NCBI GenBank assembly: GCA_004431415.1 | Contig: QPMI01000138.1 | Location: 62,001-126,000, forward strand | Length of the DNA stretch: 64,000 nt | From: Cyanophora paradoxa | Lineage: Eukaryota; Glaucocystophyceae; Cyanophorales; Cyanophoraceae | Reading direction: 5' to 3' | Shown here: positions 32,678 to 43,165 of the stretch, piece after piece | Layout of the letters: the number at the start of each line of letters is the position of its first letter | How positions within the stretch are numbered: the stretch's first letter is position 1 | The notes under the pieces: generated by a model | What the model was told of the DNA's origin: nothing | Databases searched by the model: none | Seen by the model: only the letters and a program-made list of their open reading frames with translations | Made by a program: the position numbers and the translations under genes

Positions 32678-35600
32678 GGGGTCGACGGTCACCGAGTTGC
32701 CGCGCGATCCGGCGGGGCCCCGCCTCCGCCCCGCCGCGTCTGCAGGAGACCTCGTCAGCGCCGGCCGACGGGCGCGGGCGCGCGGAAAACGCAAAACAGA
32801 ACCACGGAAGCGCGCACCGGCCAGAGCGTAGAAGCCGGAGCCGTAGACGAACTTGTGGAGGCTGTCGGTGGTGCCGTCGTTCTCGCCGCGGGCGCCCCAC
32901 GCGCGCACCCGCTCGTCGATCCGCAGGTCAACCAGGCCCTGCCAACCGGCCGGCCGGCGCTCAGCGATCGGATCCGGCGGCGCGGCGCCGGGCGGGGCGG
33001 CGCCGGGCGGGCGGGGCGCGCACCACGGTGCGCTGGCGGCCGCGCATGGGGACCAGGGGCCGGATCTTGCCGGGGGTATGGTCCCCTTGGACGTCCCCGC
33101 GAGGTACCCCGGGCGGCGGGCCTCGCCGCGGCTGCGGACCGAGGGACGCCCCAGGCGGAGCCGGGCGGCGGGCCCTCCGAGGCGCTCGTCTGAGGCCGCT
33201 GCAGGACGGGCTCGGCCGTGTGCGGGCGCGGGGGCGCGCCGCCGGCGCCGCCGGGAGCGGCGGCGGGGACGCCGGGCGAGGGCGGGCGGAGGCTGGCGAG
33301 GGAGGCGGCGCCGCCGTAGGCGACGCCGGCGAGGAGCGGGTGGAGGCTCCCCGCCGATGGCGCCGCCGAGAGCGGCCGGCCGAAGAGCTCCTCCAGCGGC
33401 ACGCTCGCGTCCAGCTCCGGGAACGGGGCCGGGGCCGGGGCCGCCGGGGGCGCGTGCGAGCCGTGCGACGAGCCGTGGGGCGAGCCGGCGCCCTCGGGGG
33501 CGTGGAGGACCCAGGGGGCGAGCTGCGCGGCGACCCGCCGCATGGAGTAGGCCCCCGCCGAGTCGAACGAGGGGGCGGCGGGGGCCGGGGCGGGGGGCGG
33601 GAGGATGCGGTGGAGGGCGGCGAGGGTGGCGAACTCGCCGGGGTCGGCGGGGCGCGGGAAGGGCGTCGCGACGAGCTCGAGGACCTTCAGGAGGCGGCGG
33701 AGGGCGGCGCCCTGCTCGCCCCGCGGCGCCTCGCGCGCCGCCGCCGCGTGCTTGGCCGCCAGCGCGTCCTTGATGCGCGCCTCGGCCTCCTTGCGGCCCT
33801 CCGCCCCGTCGTGGAAGAGCAGCAGGGCCGCCCCCGGGCCGGCCGGGGCCGCGTAGCAGTGGGCCTGCAGGCGGGGCCCGCCCCGGCGCGGGGGCGGCAG
33901 CGAGACGGGGACGTGCGCGAGCTCCGCCGGCCCCGCCGCGATGCGGTCGAGCTGGCGGAAGAGGGGCCCGTTCGCCTCGTCGCCCACCACCTCGCCCAGC
34001 GCCTTGCCCGTCACGTCCGCCGAGCCTCGGTGGAGCAGCAGGGCGGCCGCCCCGTTGGCGCCGAGGATGCGGGGCGGCTGCCCCTGCGCCGCGGAGACGG
34101 CGAGGGCGGGGAGGGTCGACTCCTCCAGCGCCTCCCCCACGTCCTCCAGGGCCTCCAGGCCCACCCGCACGCTCCCGTCCGAGAAGGCGGCCCCCGAGCC
34201 GCCCGCCTCCGACCCGCCCGCCTCCGACCCCGCGCCCCCCTCCTCCTCCGCCTCCCCCTCCTCGCCCTCGGCCAGGGGCCTCGCCGCCGGCTCCTCCTCC
34301 TCCTCCTCGCCCTCTTCGAGGAGCAGGGGCGCCCCGGCGTCGGAGACCCAGAACTCGCCGCCGACGCCGTACCAGGGCGCCGCCGCGATGCGCTCCAGCG
34401 CCAGCACGGCGGCCGCCTGCGAGACCATGGCGCCCAGCAGCTTGGCGCCCTGCAGGTCGGCCCCGGACCACGGCTCGCCCGCCACGCTCGAGCCGGTGGA
34501 GCCGGCGGCGGCCGCCAGCGCCGCGAGGTTGATCGCGATGTTGTTGCCGCGCCCGACGGAGGCGGCCTGCTGCCCGCGGCCGCGCCCCGCGGCGCGCTCC
34601 GTGCGCTTCGTGCGGAACCAGAGGGCGAAGGAGGAGAGGGCCGGGTCGAGGGGGACGGCGAGCGTGCCGTGCGCGCAGTCGCCGAGCTGGGCGCGCCGGG
34701 GGTACGCCGAGTCGGCGACGGCGTCCGAGTACCAGACCTCGGGGAGGGGGCCGTGCCGCCCGACGCCCCCGCCCCGCGTCGTCCCGCCCATCGTCGCGTG
34801 CCCCGCGAGGGCCAGCGAGGCCCCGCCGCCCCCGCCCTGCGCCCCGCCCTGCCGCCCGCCTCAGCCTCAGCCGGGGAAGCCTCGAAGGCACGGAATGAAG
34901 AAGCAGAGTGGGGACCTGGCGCTCCTTGCCGGCGCCCTCGGCGATGTGCTCCGCGACGAAGCGGGCGAGCTCGCGCACCTCCTCGTCCCGCGGCGTCGCC
35001 CCCCGCACCGACTGCCCCGCACCCGCCCCGCCCCGCCTCAGCGCACCCGCGAAGGGCGGGGCGGGGCGGGGCGGGGCCCGCCCGGGCGCACGAGGCGGCC
35101 GGCGAAGAGGATGGCGCAGCCAGTGCAGGGCACGACGTCCGCCATCGACGTCGGTGAGAGGTCCGGGTCCCCTGCGAGCCGCGGCCCCGCGCTCAAAGGG
35201 CGGAGGAGGGAGGGGAGTAGGCGGGCGGGGCGGGGCGGCGGGGCCGGACCGACGAGGGTGCGCCCGAACTCGCGGCTCGCGACGGCGCCGTCGTACAGGC
35301 GCTCCAGCTGCGCGGGGCGTGGCGCGAGTCAGGCGGGGCGGAATCCGGGCGGGATCGCGGGCGGGGGCGCCTGGAGGGTGCGGTGCTTGGCCATCTCCTC
35401 CTCGTGCGCCTGCAGCCTGCGCGCGCGCGCGAGGTCAGCCGCCGCGCCCGGCGCCGCGGGGCCGCCCCGGCCCCGGCCCCGCCCCGGCGCACCGGGCGGT
35501 GAGCATGGAGGCAAGCGTGTCGAGGGACTCCAGGAGCAGCGCCCGGTCCTCCCGCCCCACGAACCGCGGCTCCCTGCACGGGGGAGGAGGAGATAAGGCG

Positions 35601-37006
35601 GGGCGGGGCGGGGCGGGGCGGGCGGCGGGCGGACGAAGAGTGGCAGGAGATGACCCCCCAGAGCTTGTCCCGCTGCAGCACCGCGATCGAGAGGCACGCC
35701 GTCGCCCCGCTGTACCCCAGGTGCGACACTGGGGGGGAGTGAGCCGGGATGCTGGAGCCTAGCGGCCCGGGATGCCAGAGCGCACGGAGGGCGGGCGGGG
35801 GCGAGCGGAGGTACGCCGACGACATGTCCAGCGTCTGCATCGTGCTCGGGCTGCAGGGGGAGGAAGCGAGTGAGGGGGGTGGGGGTACGGGAGCAACGGA
35901 GTTCGGAGGGGGGGTACGCACTTGACGGCGGGTACGATGGGGCTGGGGTCGGCGCCGGCGTCCATAACGAAGTGCACGGGCCGCTTCATGAAGAACGCCT
36001 GGAGCGCCTTCATGTCTGTGGGGGTACAGCACAAGTTAACGATAGGAGCAAGGGGTAGGGGTACGCGGGCGAGCGGGCGGACCCTTCTCGGGGAGCTGGA
36101 GGGGGGTAGACTGCGTCAGATGCACCTCCCGCCCGTCCGGCCCGAGCCGGTCGATGACCTCCTCGATGATCTGCGGAAGTAGGAGGAGGAAAGAGCGTCA
36201 GGGGGTACCCGGAAGCGCGGGGTGGTGAAACGGCGGCGGACCTTGGCGCTGGTGGTGCTGTACTCCTCGATGATGCCCTTCTCGAAGCCGGTGGTGCGCA
36301 TGAGGAGCTGCAGGAGCCCGCGGCAGAACTCCTTGAGGGACCGCGCTGCCTCCACCTCGCCTGGGGGCGCAGAGGGCTCGGGCAGGGCCGGGGCGGAGCA
36401 GTGGCGGGGCGGGGAGCGGCGGGGCGGCCGGCGGGACGGGCGCACGGGCGGCGTCGAGGAGGGCGGGGGTGAAGCCGGCCTTCTCGAAGGTCGGATACAC
36501 CTCCGGCTCGACCTCGAGCACCAGGCCGCCCTGCACGGTGTGGAGCGAGCCGACGAAGAAGCTCAGGTCCTCCGCCTTGATGCTCCCGTGGCCCGTCCGC
36601 GCCCCGCTGAGCGCTCCAGCGCGCACGTCGAACTTAAGCCTGCCCCGCGCGTAAGATGGCGCCGCCTGCGGTGCGCGCGGCGGGCGGCGGGCGGCACCGG
36701 AGCATGCGGCCCTCCTCGTCGATGTTCGAGCTCGCCGAGACGAGGCGCTGGATGGACGAGAAGTCCAGGATGTTCTTGATGCTCTGGCCCACCAGCTCGC
36801 TCGGGCCCCAGCCCAGCACGCCCAGCACCGAGTCCGAGCACTGGATGATGGTAAAGTCGACCTGCTGGAGGATCAGGGGACGGGCGCTTCGCCGGCGCGG
36901 AGGCTAGGCTCGCCTGGCTGCGAAGCACGAAGAGCACGCCATAGTTCTGGATGGAGGGGCGGCCCGCGGCCGCCTTGGCCACAGTCCCGGCGGCCGACTT
37001 GCTCAT
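31411..37006 (-). CDS. Phytochrome-like photoreceptor with degenerate histidine-kinase module
   Basis: Exon order follows phytochromes. The N-terminal PAS has SIQNYGVLF (37006-36929), QVDFTIIQCSDSVLG, GWGPSELVGQSIKNIL and VQGGLVLEVEPE. A GAF-like part has LLMRTTGFEKGIIEEYS, FFMKRPVHFVMDAGADP, LSHLGYSGATACLSI and KLWGVISCHS. A PHY part has MADVVPCTGCAILFAG, AQLGDCAHGTLAVPLD and SSFALWFRTKRTE. Then comes a PAS (RILGANGAAALLLHRG, KALGEVVGDEA) and a kinase-like C-terminus with an N-box relative (DPIQFRLHLHETLARALN), a G1-like DTVVGVPGAELPP and a G2-like HDGLGSASS. The usual GAF bilin Cys is Ser in this reading, and no DHp H-box is visible. It may sense light non-covalently or act as a scaffold. 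One intron (donor at 35370) is GC-AG. Joins beyond the quoted exons are approximate. Confidence 0.75.
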
Positions 37007-38083
37007 GGTCTAGCACACTGGCCGCGGCGGCAAGAGAGCAGCGATGGCTGTCAGCTAAAGACTGAAATCAGGCTACGGCGTCAGTTCCGCCCCCTCGGCT
37101 GCATCGACCGCCGGACCGGCCAGTGCTATTCTTGACGCCTGCCGGCAGGCGGCCGAAGGCAGCAGATGTGCTTCCTGATGCGACAGCAGCTGCTCAACGA
37201 TACGCGGATTGCCTGCTGCAGCTGGTCGCAGTGTTGTTGCCGAACCTTGAGGGGTACGTGCAATTCGCAAGCTTAGCGGAGCCGAAGTCCGCGGCGCCCG
37301 GCGCCTTTTTTATCCAGCTAGCGCCAGCGCGCCCCAGCTACAGTATACTAGTAGCTGCCACTAGCTGGGCTTGGGCTTGGGCGGCGTTAATTGCCCCGCG
37401 CTCGAGCTCCATGGCTAGCGCTGCGGATGCCTGATCATGATCATGAGCTTGAGAGGGATTCGAGAGCGTTGCCCCGCGGCCGCGGCGCCGGCCGGGGACC
37501 GGCGCCGCGGCGCACGCCGGGCGCCGGCCGCGCCGTGGCCGGCATGCGCAGCGCTAGCTGCAGTGCAGCGCTAGCTGGCGTCAACGTCGTGTGCTAATGA
37601 TCAGCTGGCTGCGCATGCCTCATGATCATGATCATGATCAGCTCGAAAGGGAGCGCGCGTTGCGCACACGTGCGGCGTCGACGTCGACGTCGTTTGCTTT
37701 AAAAAAATTTAAGCTTGTTGCCAAGTTGATTTATTCTGGTGGCCATGGGCGACGAGCCCATGGCCAGTATTGTATTGTATTCACGCCAGGCGCTAGCTGA
37801 AGTCGCACGCGAACTAGCGAGCACGACATGTGCACGTTGAAACAGAAACGAGCTTAGAACGAACCCGGTCGAAATAAACACGGATATCTACAGCTGCTGT
37901 ACAACTAGTACTGCCACGCATCACGTACACCGATCGTCCGCCACATGTACACGGATCGATATCGAGAGAGGAAGAAGAAGAGGAATTGTACAAGGGGGCG
38001 CGCGGCCGCCGCCCGGCCGGCGCCGCCGTGGAGATCGCGAGCAGGGCCGGGGCCAGGGGCCAGCCTCGGGGCCGGCCTAGAGC
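37007..38083. other. Intergenic, palindrome arrays
   Basis: It contains TGATCA arrays at 37432-37446 and 37620-37640, a GTCGAC array at 37677-37692, GGCGCCGGC-rich self-complementary sequence (37.48-37.53 kb) and GCTAGC-type repeats. I see no gene. Confidence 0.65.
37620..37640. repeat. (TGATCA)n palindromic array
   Basis: A 21-bp run of alternating TCA/TGA, preceded by GCGCATGCC. A second, 15-bp run lies at 37432-37446. Confidence 0.95.
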
Positions 38084-41000
38084 CTAGAGGGCGGCGGCCG
38101 GCTCCATCCCGGCCATGGCCCGGTCCGCCGCCTCTGCCCGCGAGAAGGCCGCCTGCGCCCCTTCTCCCGCGTCCGCCCGCCGCTCCTGCCGTCCGGGATC
38201 AGACTGGGGTTCACAGGAGCGGGTCCGAGGCGGGGCGCACCGCGTGGCGCCAGGCCTTGCGCGCCGCCCGCTCGCCCCGGTGCGCCTCCCGCTGCGCCCG
38301 CCGCGCCTCCCGCCGCTCCTGCCACCGATCCCGAGGCGTGAGCGGGCGGCGCCGGCGGGACCGCGCCGCGGCTAAGATGTGCGGCTCGGAGGCTCACCCG
38401 CGCGGTCATGCCGTCCTTCTCGCCGGCCGGGGCCGGGGCCGAGGAGGCGCCCTCGGCGGACGACGAGGCGGCGGCCGGGGCGGCCTCGGCGGCGCCGACG
38501 ACCACCCAGCCCTCGTCCTCCTCCTTGATCGCCCCCTCGCCCTCCTTGCCCTCCTCCTCGCTATCCTCCTCGCTATCCTCCTCCTCCTCCTCCTCCTCCT
38601 CGTCCTCGTCCTCGGGGGGCACGACGCGCTGCAGGAGCAGCTCCTCGATCTCCTCTTGCGTCTGCGGCGGCGGCGCGGGGTACGGTCAGCCGGGCCGGGC
38701 CGAGAAACGGGGCGGAGTCTGGCCAGGCCGGCGCGGGGCACCGGGCGCAGGGCCTCCGGGAGGCGCGCGTCGGTCGCCCAGTCGAACGTCGCGTCGGTCA
38801 CCTGGGCGGCCACCTTAGACTCTGCGAAGAAGAGAGAGGCCGGCGGGGGCGGACGATGGAGAAGAGGGCGTCGGGGGCGGGGCAGGGGAGGCCGGCGCGG
38901 GCGAAGAACTCGGAGGTGTGCGCGCAGTCGGCCCGCAGCAGCGCCGACGCCTCCGGGTGCTCCAGGTCCACACCCTAAGGGAAGGCTAAGACAAGGATAA
39001 GAGAAGCTGAGAGGGAGGCGGACCGTGGCGAGGTCGATGACCCAGACGAGGCCGCCCTCTCCGTAGAGCAGGTTGTACTCCGAGAAGTCCCCTGCGGGGT
39101 TACGGGGTTGGGCGCCGGGAGCGGGGGGAGATGCGGCCTAATTATAAAGGAGGGAAAGCGGCTTCGTCCCCGCCCCGGGCTTTGCCCCGCCCCATCCCGG
39201 CTCGGAGCGGGGCGGGGGGGCACCGTGGACGAGGTTGGCGGAGAAGTAGAGGCGGCGGAGGAGGTCCGCGCACTGCCGCCACGCCCGCCCCTGCCAGAGC
39301 GCCCTCGGCGCGGGCCGAGCCGAGGCGGGGCTTCAGCGCACGGCCTCGGCCTGGGAGGCGAACTCGACGTCCTTGAGCCGCGGCGCCGGCCTGCGGCGGC
39401 TCAGGGGGAGGGGAGGGGGGGGGGGGGGGGGGGGGGTAGCCGACCAGCCGGCCTTGCCGATGAAGGACATGAGGAGGACGTGCTGCCGGAGCGCCAGCGG
39501 CTCCGGGCACCGCACCCCCGCCCGGTACAGCCTGCGCCGCCGCCGCCGTCGGAGGGATGGGAGGGATGTGAGGGAGGGAAGGGGGTGGAGGGGTACCGGA
39601 TGAGGTTCCGCATCTCCTTCTCAGCCCACTTGATAACCTTGACCGACCGTTAGCATCGATGGGCGCAAGTCGAATGAATTTGATTACCATCTTGCGCTGG
39701 TTGTGCTTGTGGTACCCGTGCCGGAACCGGTAGTCGTCCGCGATGTACTGCGGCGAAAGGCCTCGGCGGGGTACACGAATCGCTCGGGTTCGGGGCGCCC
39801 GCACCTTGTCGCGGTCGCGCCACTCGAGGACGCGGGTCTTGAACACTGCGCGGGTGTCGGCCGCGGCGGGGCCGAAGAAGAAGAAATTTAAAGGGGCGCC
39901 GCGGGGGCCCGAACCCTTGACGGCGACCTCGCGCCCCTCGGGGTCCGTCGCGTGGAAGACGGCGGCCTCCTTCCCCGTCGCCACCGCGCCGTTCACCTGC
40001 CCGCCTTGTATTAGATCTGTGCTCTGTGTGTATGAAATCCCCGCGGACCTCGGAGAGGCGGCCGTCGTTGATGGCGGCGAGTAGCAGCAGGCGGGTCCCC
40101 TGGTCCATAACGCCCTCCGTCGTCGACCGGTCCTTCTCCGTCCGCCGCTGGTTCGCTTCCTGCGGGGGGGGCGTCAGCGTCGGGATGCAGCGCGTGCAGC
40201 TGGGCCTCTCGCGCGCCTGCTTGCGGAGGGTCTTCTTGATGGAGGCGTGGATCTCCTTCGTGAAGGCCGTGCTGTTGTCCGCCGACCGGTCGTCGCTCCG
40301 CACCGTTGGCTCGTACCGGTTCGAGTTCCGCCCCGCCACCCGCCAGTCTGGGCGCCGGCGGAGTTAGCCGCGCGGGGAGGTTCCGGAGGGGGGGCGAGGG
40401 CGCGGGGGGTACCGTAGATCAGGTTTCCGGGGTCGACGAGGTCCTTCTCGAGCTCCTCGTCCCCCACGTCCTCCTCCCCCGCCTCTACGGCCGCCCCGGA
40501 CCCCGCCGCGTCGGCCGCCCGGCGCCGGTTGCGCCGCCGCTGGCGCCGGCCCTCCCCCGGCGCGGCCGACGGCTTGGCCGCCGCCGGCGCCGCCGCCGGC
40601 TTGGGCGGGAGCCGCCAGCCAGCGTCCTCCTCCTCCTCCTCGTCTTCACCGCCGCCCTCCTTCGCGCGGGAGCGGGGGCTCGATGCCTCGCCCTCGCTCG
40701 CGCTGTCGAAGTCGAGAATCTCCTTGTACCTGCGGGGATAATCAGCGGGGGCGTCGGGGGATTCTCGGGGCGGGAGCGCGCTTCTGGTAGAGTCCCTCGA
40801 GGTCGCCGCGCTGGCCGGGCGCGTGCGCGGGCCCGTGGGAGCGCGCTGTGCGGGCTGCACGCATCTCCTCGCGCTGCAGCTCCTCCGCCATGCGCCGATC
40901 GGCGTCCTGTGCATTCAGCGCCGCCTGCGCCTCCGCCAACAGAGCGCTGGGCGCCGACGCCTGCGCATGCGGACGAGGAGAGGGATCAGGGACACGCGCA

Positions 41001-41186
41001 CGCCTCTCGGGCACGCATGCGGCGCACCGGCTCCGGGAGGCCGAGCATGTCGCGTATGGAAGTCCGCGCTACATCCAGGTCGCAATCCACGGCGACGAAC
41101 AAATCCTGCACGATCCCTGGGTCCACGTCCGGGAACTCGGCGAAGAGCGCCTCCAGCTTCCGTTCGTCGGTGCTCTTCATCGCCAT
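38084..41186 (-). CDS. RIOK1: RIO1-type atypical protein kinase with an N-terminal CUE-like domain
   Basis: Exon 41186-41028 encodes a CUE-like ubiquitin-binding fold (LEALFAEFPDVDPGIVQDLF...DLDVARTSIRDML). Exon 40960-40782 adds a charged helix (MAEELQREEMRAARTARS) and joins in phase, through an apparent GC-AG intron, to YKEILDFDSASEGE. Then follow the RIO1 pieces: TEGVMDQGTRLLLLAAINDG, NGAVATGKEAAVFHAT (ATP loop), EVAVKV, KTRVLEWRDRDK, YIADDYRFRHGYHKHNQRK, GVRCPEPLALRQHVLLMSF, LVHGDFSEYNLLY (catalytic Asp and Asn), VWVIDLAT (metal Asp), an acidic stretch and the Arg/Glu-rich tail (ERREARRAQREAHRGER). RIO1 acts in late 40S ribosome maturation. The stop is TAG at 38086-38084, reached through a last GTGCGC intron. 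The CUE fusion is unusual for RIO1. Confidence 0.85.
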
Positions 41187-41440
41187 CGAAGCTCGCGCGC
41201 TCAAGCTTGATGCGGATAGCGTTCTTATGCCCTCGACAGCAGCAGCGCCGGCGCAGGGGCCAGCGAGCGCCTGGGCGAAAGTCAGCGCGGTCGCCAGCTT
41301 GCTAGGCGGGATCGGAAGCAGAATGAGACGCACGCACGCTGCGCGATTTGCCGGCGTTCACAGCCTTCAGATGCGCTCGCTCAGACGCCCTCGCCTCCTC
41401 TACCCCGCCCAGCGCATCCTGTACCCAACTCCGAAGCCCG
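41187..41440. promoter_or_regulatory. Bidirectional promoter region between RIO1 and RPN12
   Basis: The two start codons diverge across 254 bp, so both promoters must lie here or inside the neighbouring 5' exons. I see no TATA box or recognisable site. Confidence 0.5.
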
Positions 41441-42756
41441 ATGGCGCTCCAGCAGGCCCTCCAGCTGTTCGAGCAGTTCAAAGCCGCATTCTACGCGGAG
41501 CCATGCGACTTTGGGAAGTGCTCGGGCCTCGTAGGGCAGCTGAAGGTCCGGCGTACCGCGTCGGACCATCCTCGCCCGCCTGATGCGCTGGGAGCAGATT
41601 GCGATGACGCAGCTTCAGTCGCTTCCGACGGCAGGCCAGAAGCAGTCTCCGACGCTGCAGCAGGAACTCCTCATTTGCCGTGAGCTCCCGACCCATTCTG
41701 GCCTGCCGCGCGGTCGCCGCGTACGCTGCATGCGCTTAGCCGCCGTACGCGTGCCCGGCACCCGCAGGAGAGATCCTGGAGCTCGCCAGCATGCTTGCCA
41801 TCCGGATGAAGGACATCCCGGCGTTTGAGCGGCACATTGCGCAGCTCAAGACCTACTACTTCGACTACGCGTGCGTCCTGCGCCGCGCATCGCCCTCCCG
41901 CCCACACTGGCCGGGCGCCTATTTGACCGCGGGCGGCCCGCCGCTGCGCAGGCACCTCCTCCCTCCCAGCCAGCGGCAGTTCCCCATCCTCGGCCTCAAC
42001 CTTCTACGGTTGCTCGCTCAGAACCGCATCGGCGAGTTCCACACAGAGCTCGAGCTGATCCCCGTAGGCACGCGCTGCTACGCTGCCGCGCCGCGTTGCC
42101 CTCCGCCGCTTACCGCAGCGCCCAGAGCATCACTCGAACGTTTACATTAGCCATCCCATCATGGTGGAGCAGTACCTGATGGAGGGTTCCTACAACAAGG
42201 CTCGCCCGCCGCTGCTCCGCCCGCCGCGCGGAGTCGCAGCTGACGGGTGCGCCAGGTGCTGAACGCAAGGCACGAGGCGCCCGCGGAAACCTACGCGTTC
42301 TTCATGGACATTCTCCTGCACACTGTCCGGTCCGCAGCGCCGACGCCCCGCGCCCCCGCCCGCGCCGCTGATGCCGCCGCAGGGACGAGATTGCGGACTG
42401 CTCTCAGCAGTCGTACGACAAGCTGCCGGCGTCCGCCGCGCGCACTATGCTCATGTTCAACAACGACGGCGAGTTCCGGGAATACTGCGCCAAGGTGCCC
42501 CGCTCTCTCTGCCACGCCGCCGCCCGCCCGCCCGCAGCCGCTCGCTCACTGCGCGGCGCAGCGCGAGTGGACCGTCAGCAACGATGGCTGGATCTGCTTC
42601 GCGCGGCCCGACGCCGACAAGCTCGAGGTCGGACTCCCTCTCGCCCCGTCCTTGGATCGGCCCGTCGCTCATGCACCGGCGCCCTCGCAGGTTCCCTCTA
42701 TGAAACTCATCACGCAGACGCTCGCTTACGCAAAGGAGCTCGAGCGCATCGTGTAG
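41441..42756 (+). CDS. RPN12: 26S proteasome regulatory subunit RPN12/PSMD8
   Basis: Exons read collinearly with RPN12: 41441-41545 (MALQQALQLFEQFKAAF), 41598-41679 (MTQLQSLPTAGQKQSPTLQQ), from 41768 (EILELASMLAIRMKDIPAFE, QLKTYYFDY), then FPILGLNLLRLLAQNRIGEF, FHTELELIP, NVYISHPIMVEQYLMEGSYN, EAPAETYAFFMDILLHTVR, the DEIADCSQQSYDKLPASAAR exon, EWTVSNDGWICFARPDADKL and a last exon ending MKLITQTLAYAKELERIV before TAG at 42754-42756. RPN12 is a PCI-domain lid subunit needed for 19S assembly. The ATG at 41441 gives the normal N-terminus. At least one intron (after 42199, AACAAG then GCTCGC) is GC-AG, and the one after TTCGACTAC may be too. Length is near the family norm. Confidence 0.92.
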
Positions 42757-43165
42757 CGCCCCACCCCTGTAAATACCCAGATCTCTCCTCTTGACAAATC
42801 TAGATCTCCCTTTCCGACGTTCCCTTCGCACGGCCCACGGGGGCTGACGCAATGCAACTTGGGCTAGCTAGTGCTACGCAATGCAATCTTGGGAAAGGGC
42901 TAGCCCCGGCTAGGACCGGCACGGGTACCGGTGAAGGAGCCGCGTAGGGGTACGCGTAGACGGCCGCCGCCGGCGCCGCGCCTGGCCATGGAGAGGTTAC
43001 AGCGACGCATGCGCACGAGGCGGGCGACGACGGGGGCGAGGTCATCGTGAGCGCCTCCATCAGCGTCGCGAGCCTGCGACCGATAGCGATCGAAACCCGC
43101 AGCCGACGCCGACTAAAAGCCGATGGGAGGCGCAGCACAGCACTAGCGCACAGCTAAGAGTCAGA
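42757..43165. other. Intergenic between RPN12 and the RING-kinase gene
   Basis: The 409 bp include AGATCT, GCTAGC and ACCGGT-type palindromes and an imperfect duplication of GGGCTAGC/CTAGTGCTACGCAATGCAA at 42.86-42.90 kb. I see no gene. Confidence 0.6.

Noticed and set aside
33028-35157. Long plus-strand frame (709 codons) across the phytochrome gene
   Set aside because: It is an antisense shadow of GC-rich coding DNA: extremely Arg/Gly-rich with no recognisable motif, while the minus strand has PHY and PAS motifs.
37620-37640. TGATCA arrays as CRISPR repeats
   Set aside because: There are no spacers; these are direct 6-bp period arrays in a eukaryotic genome.
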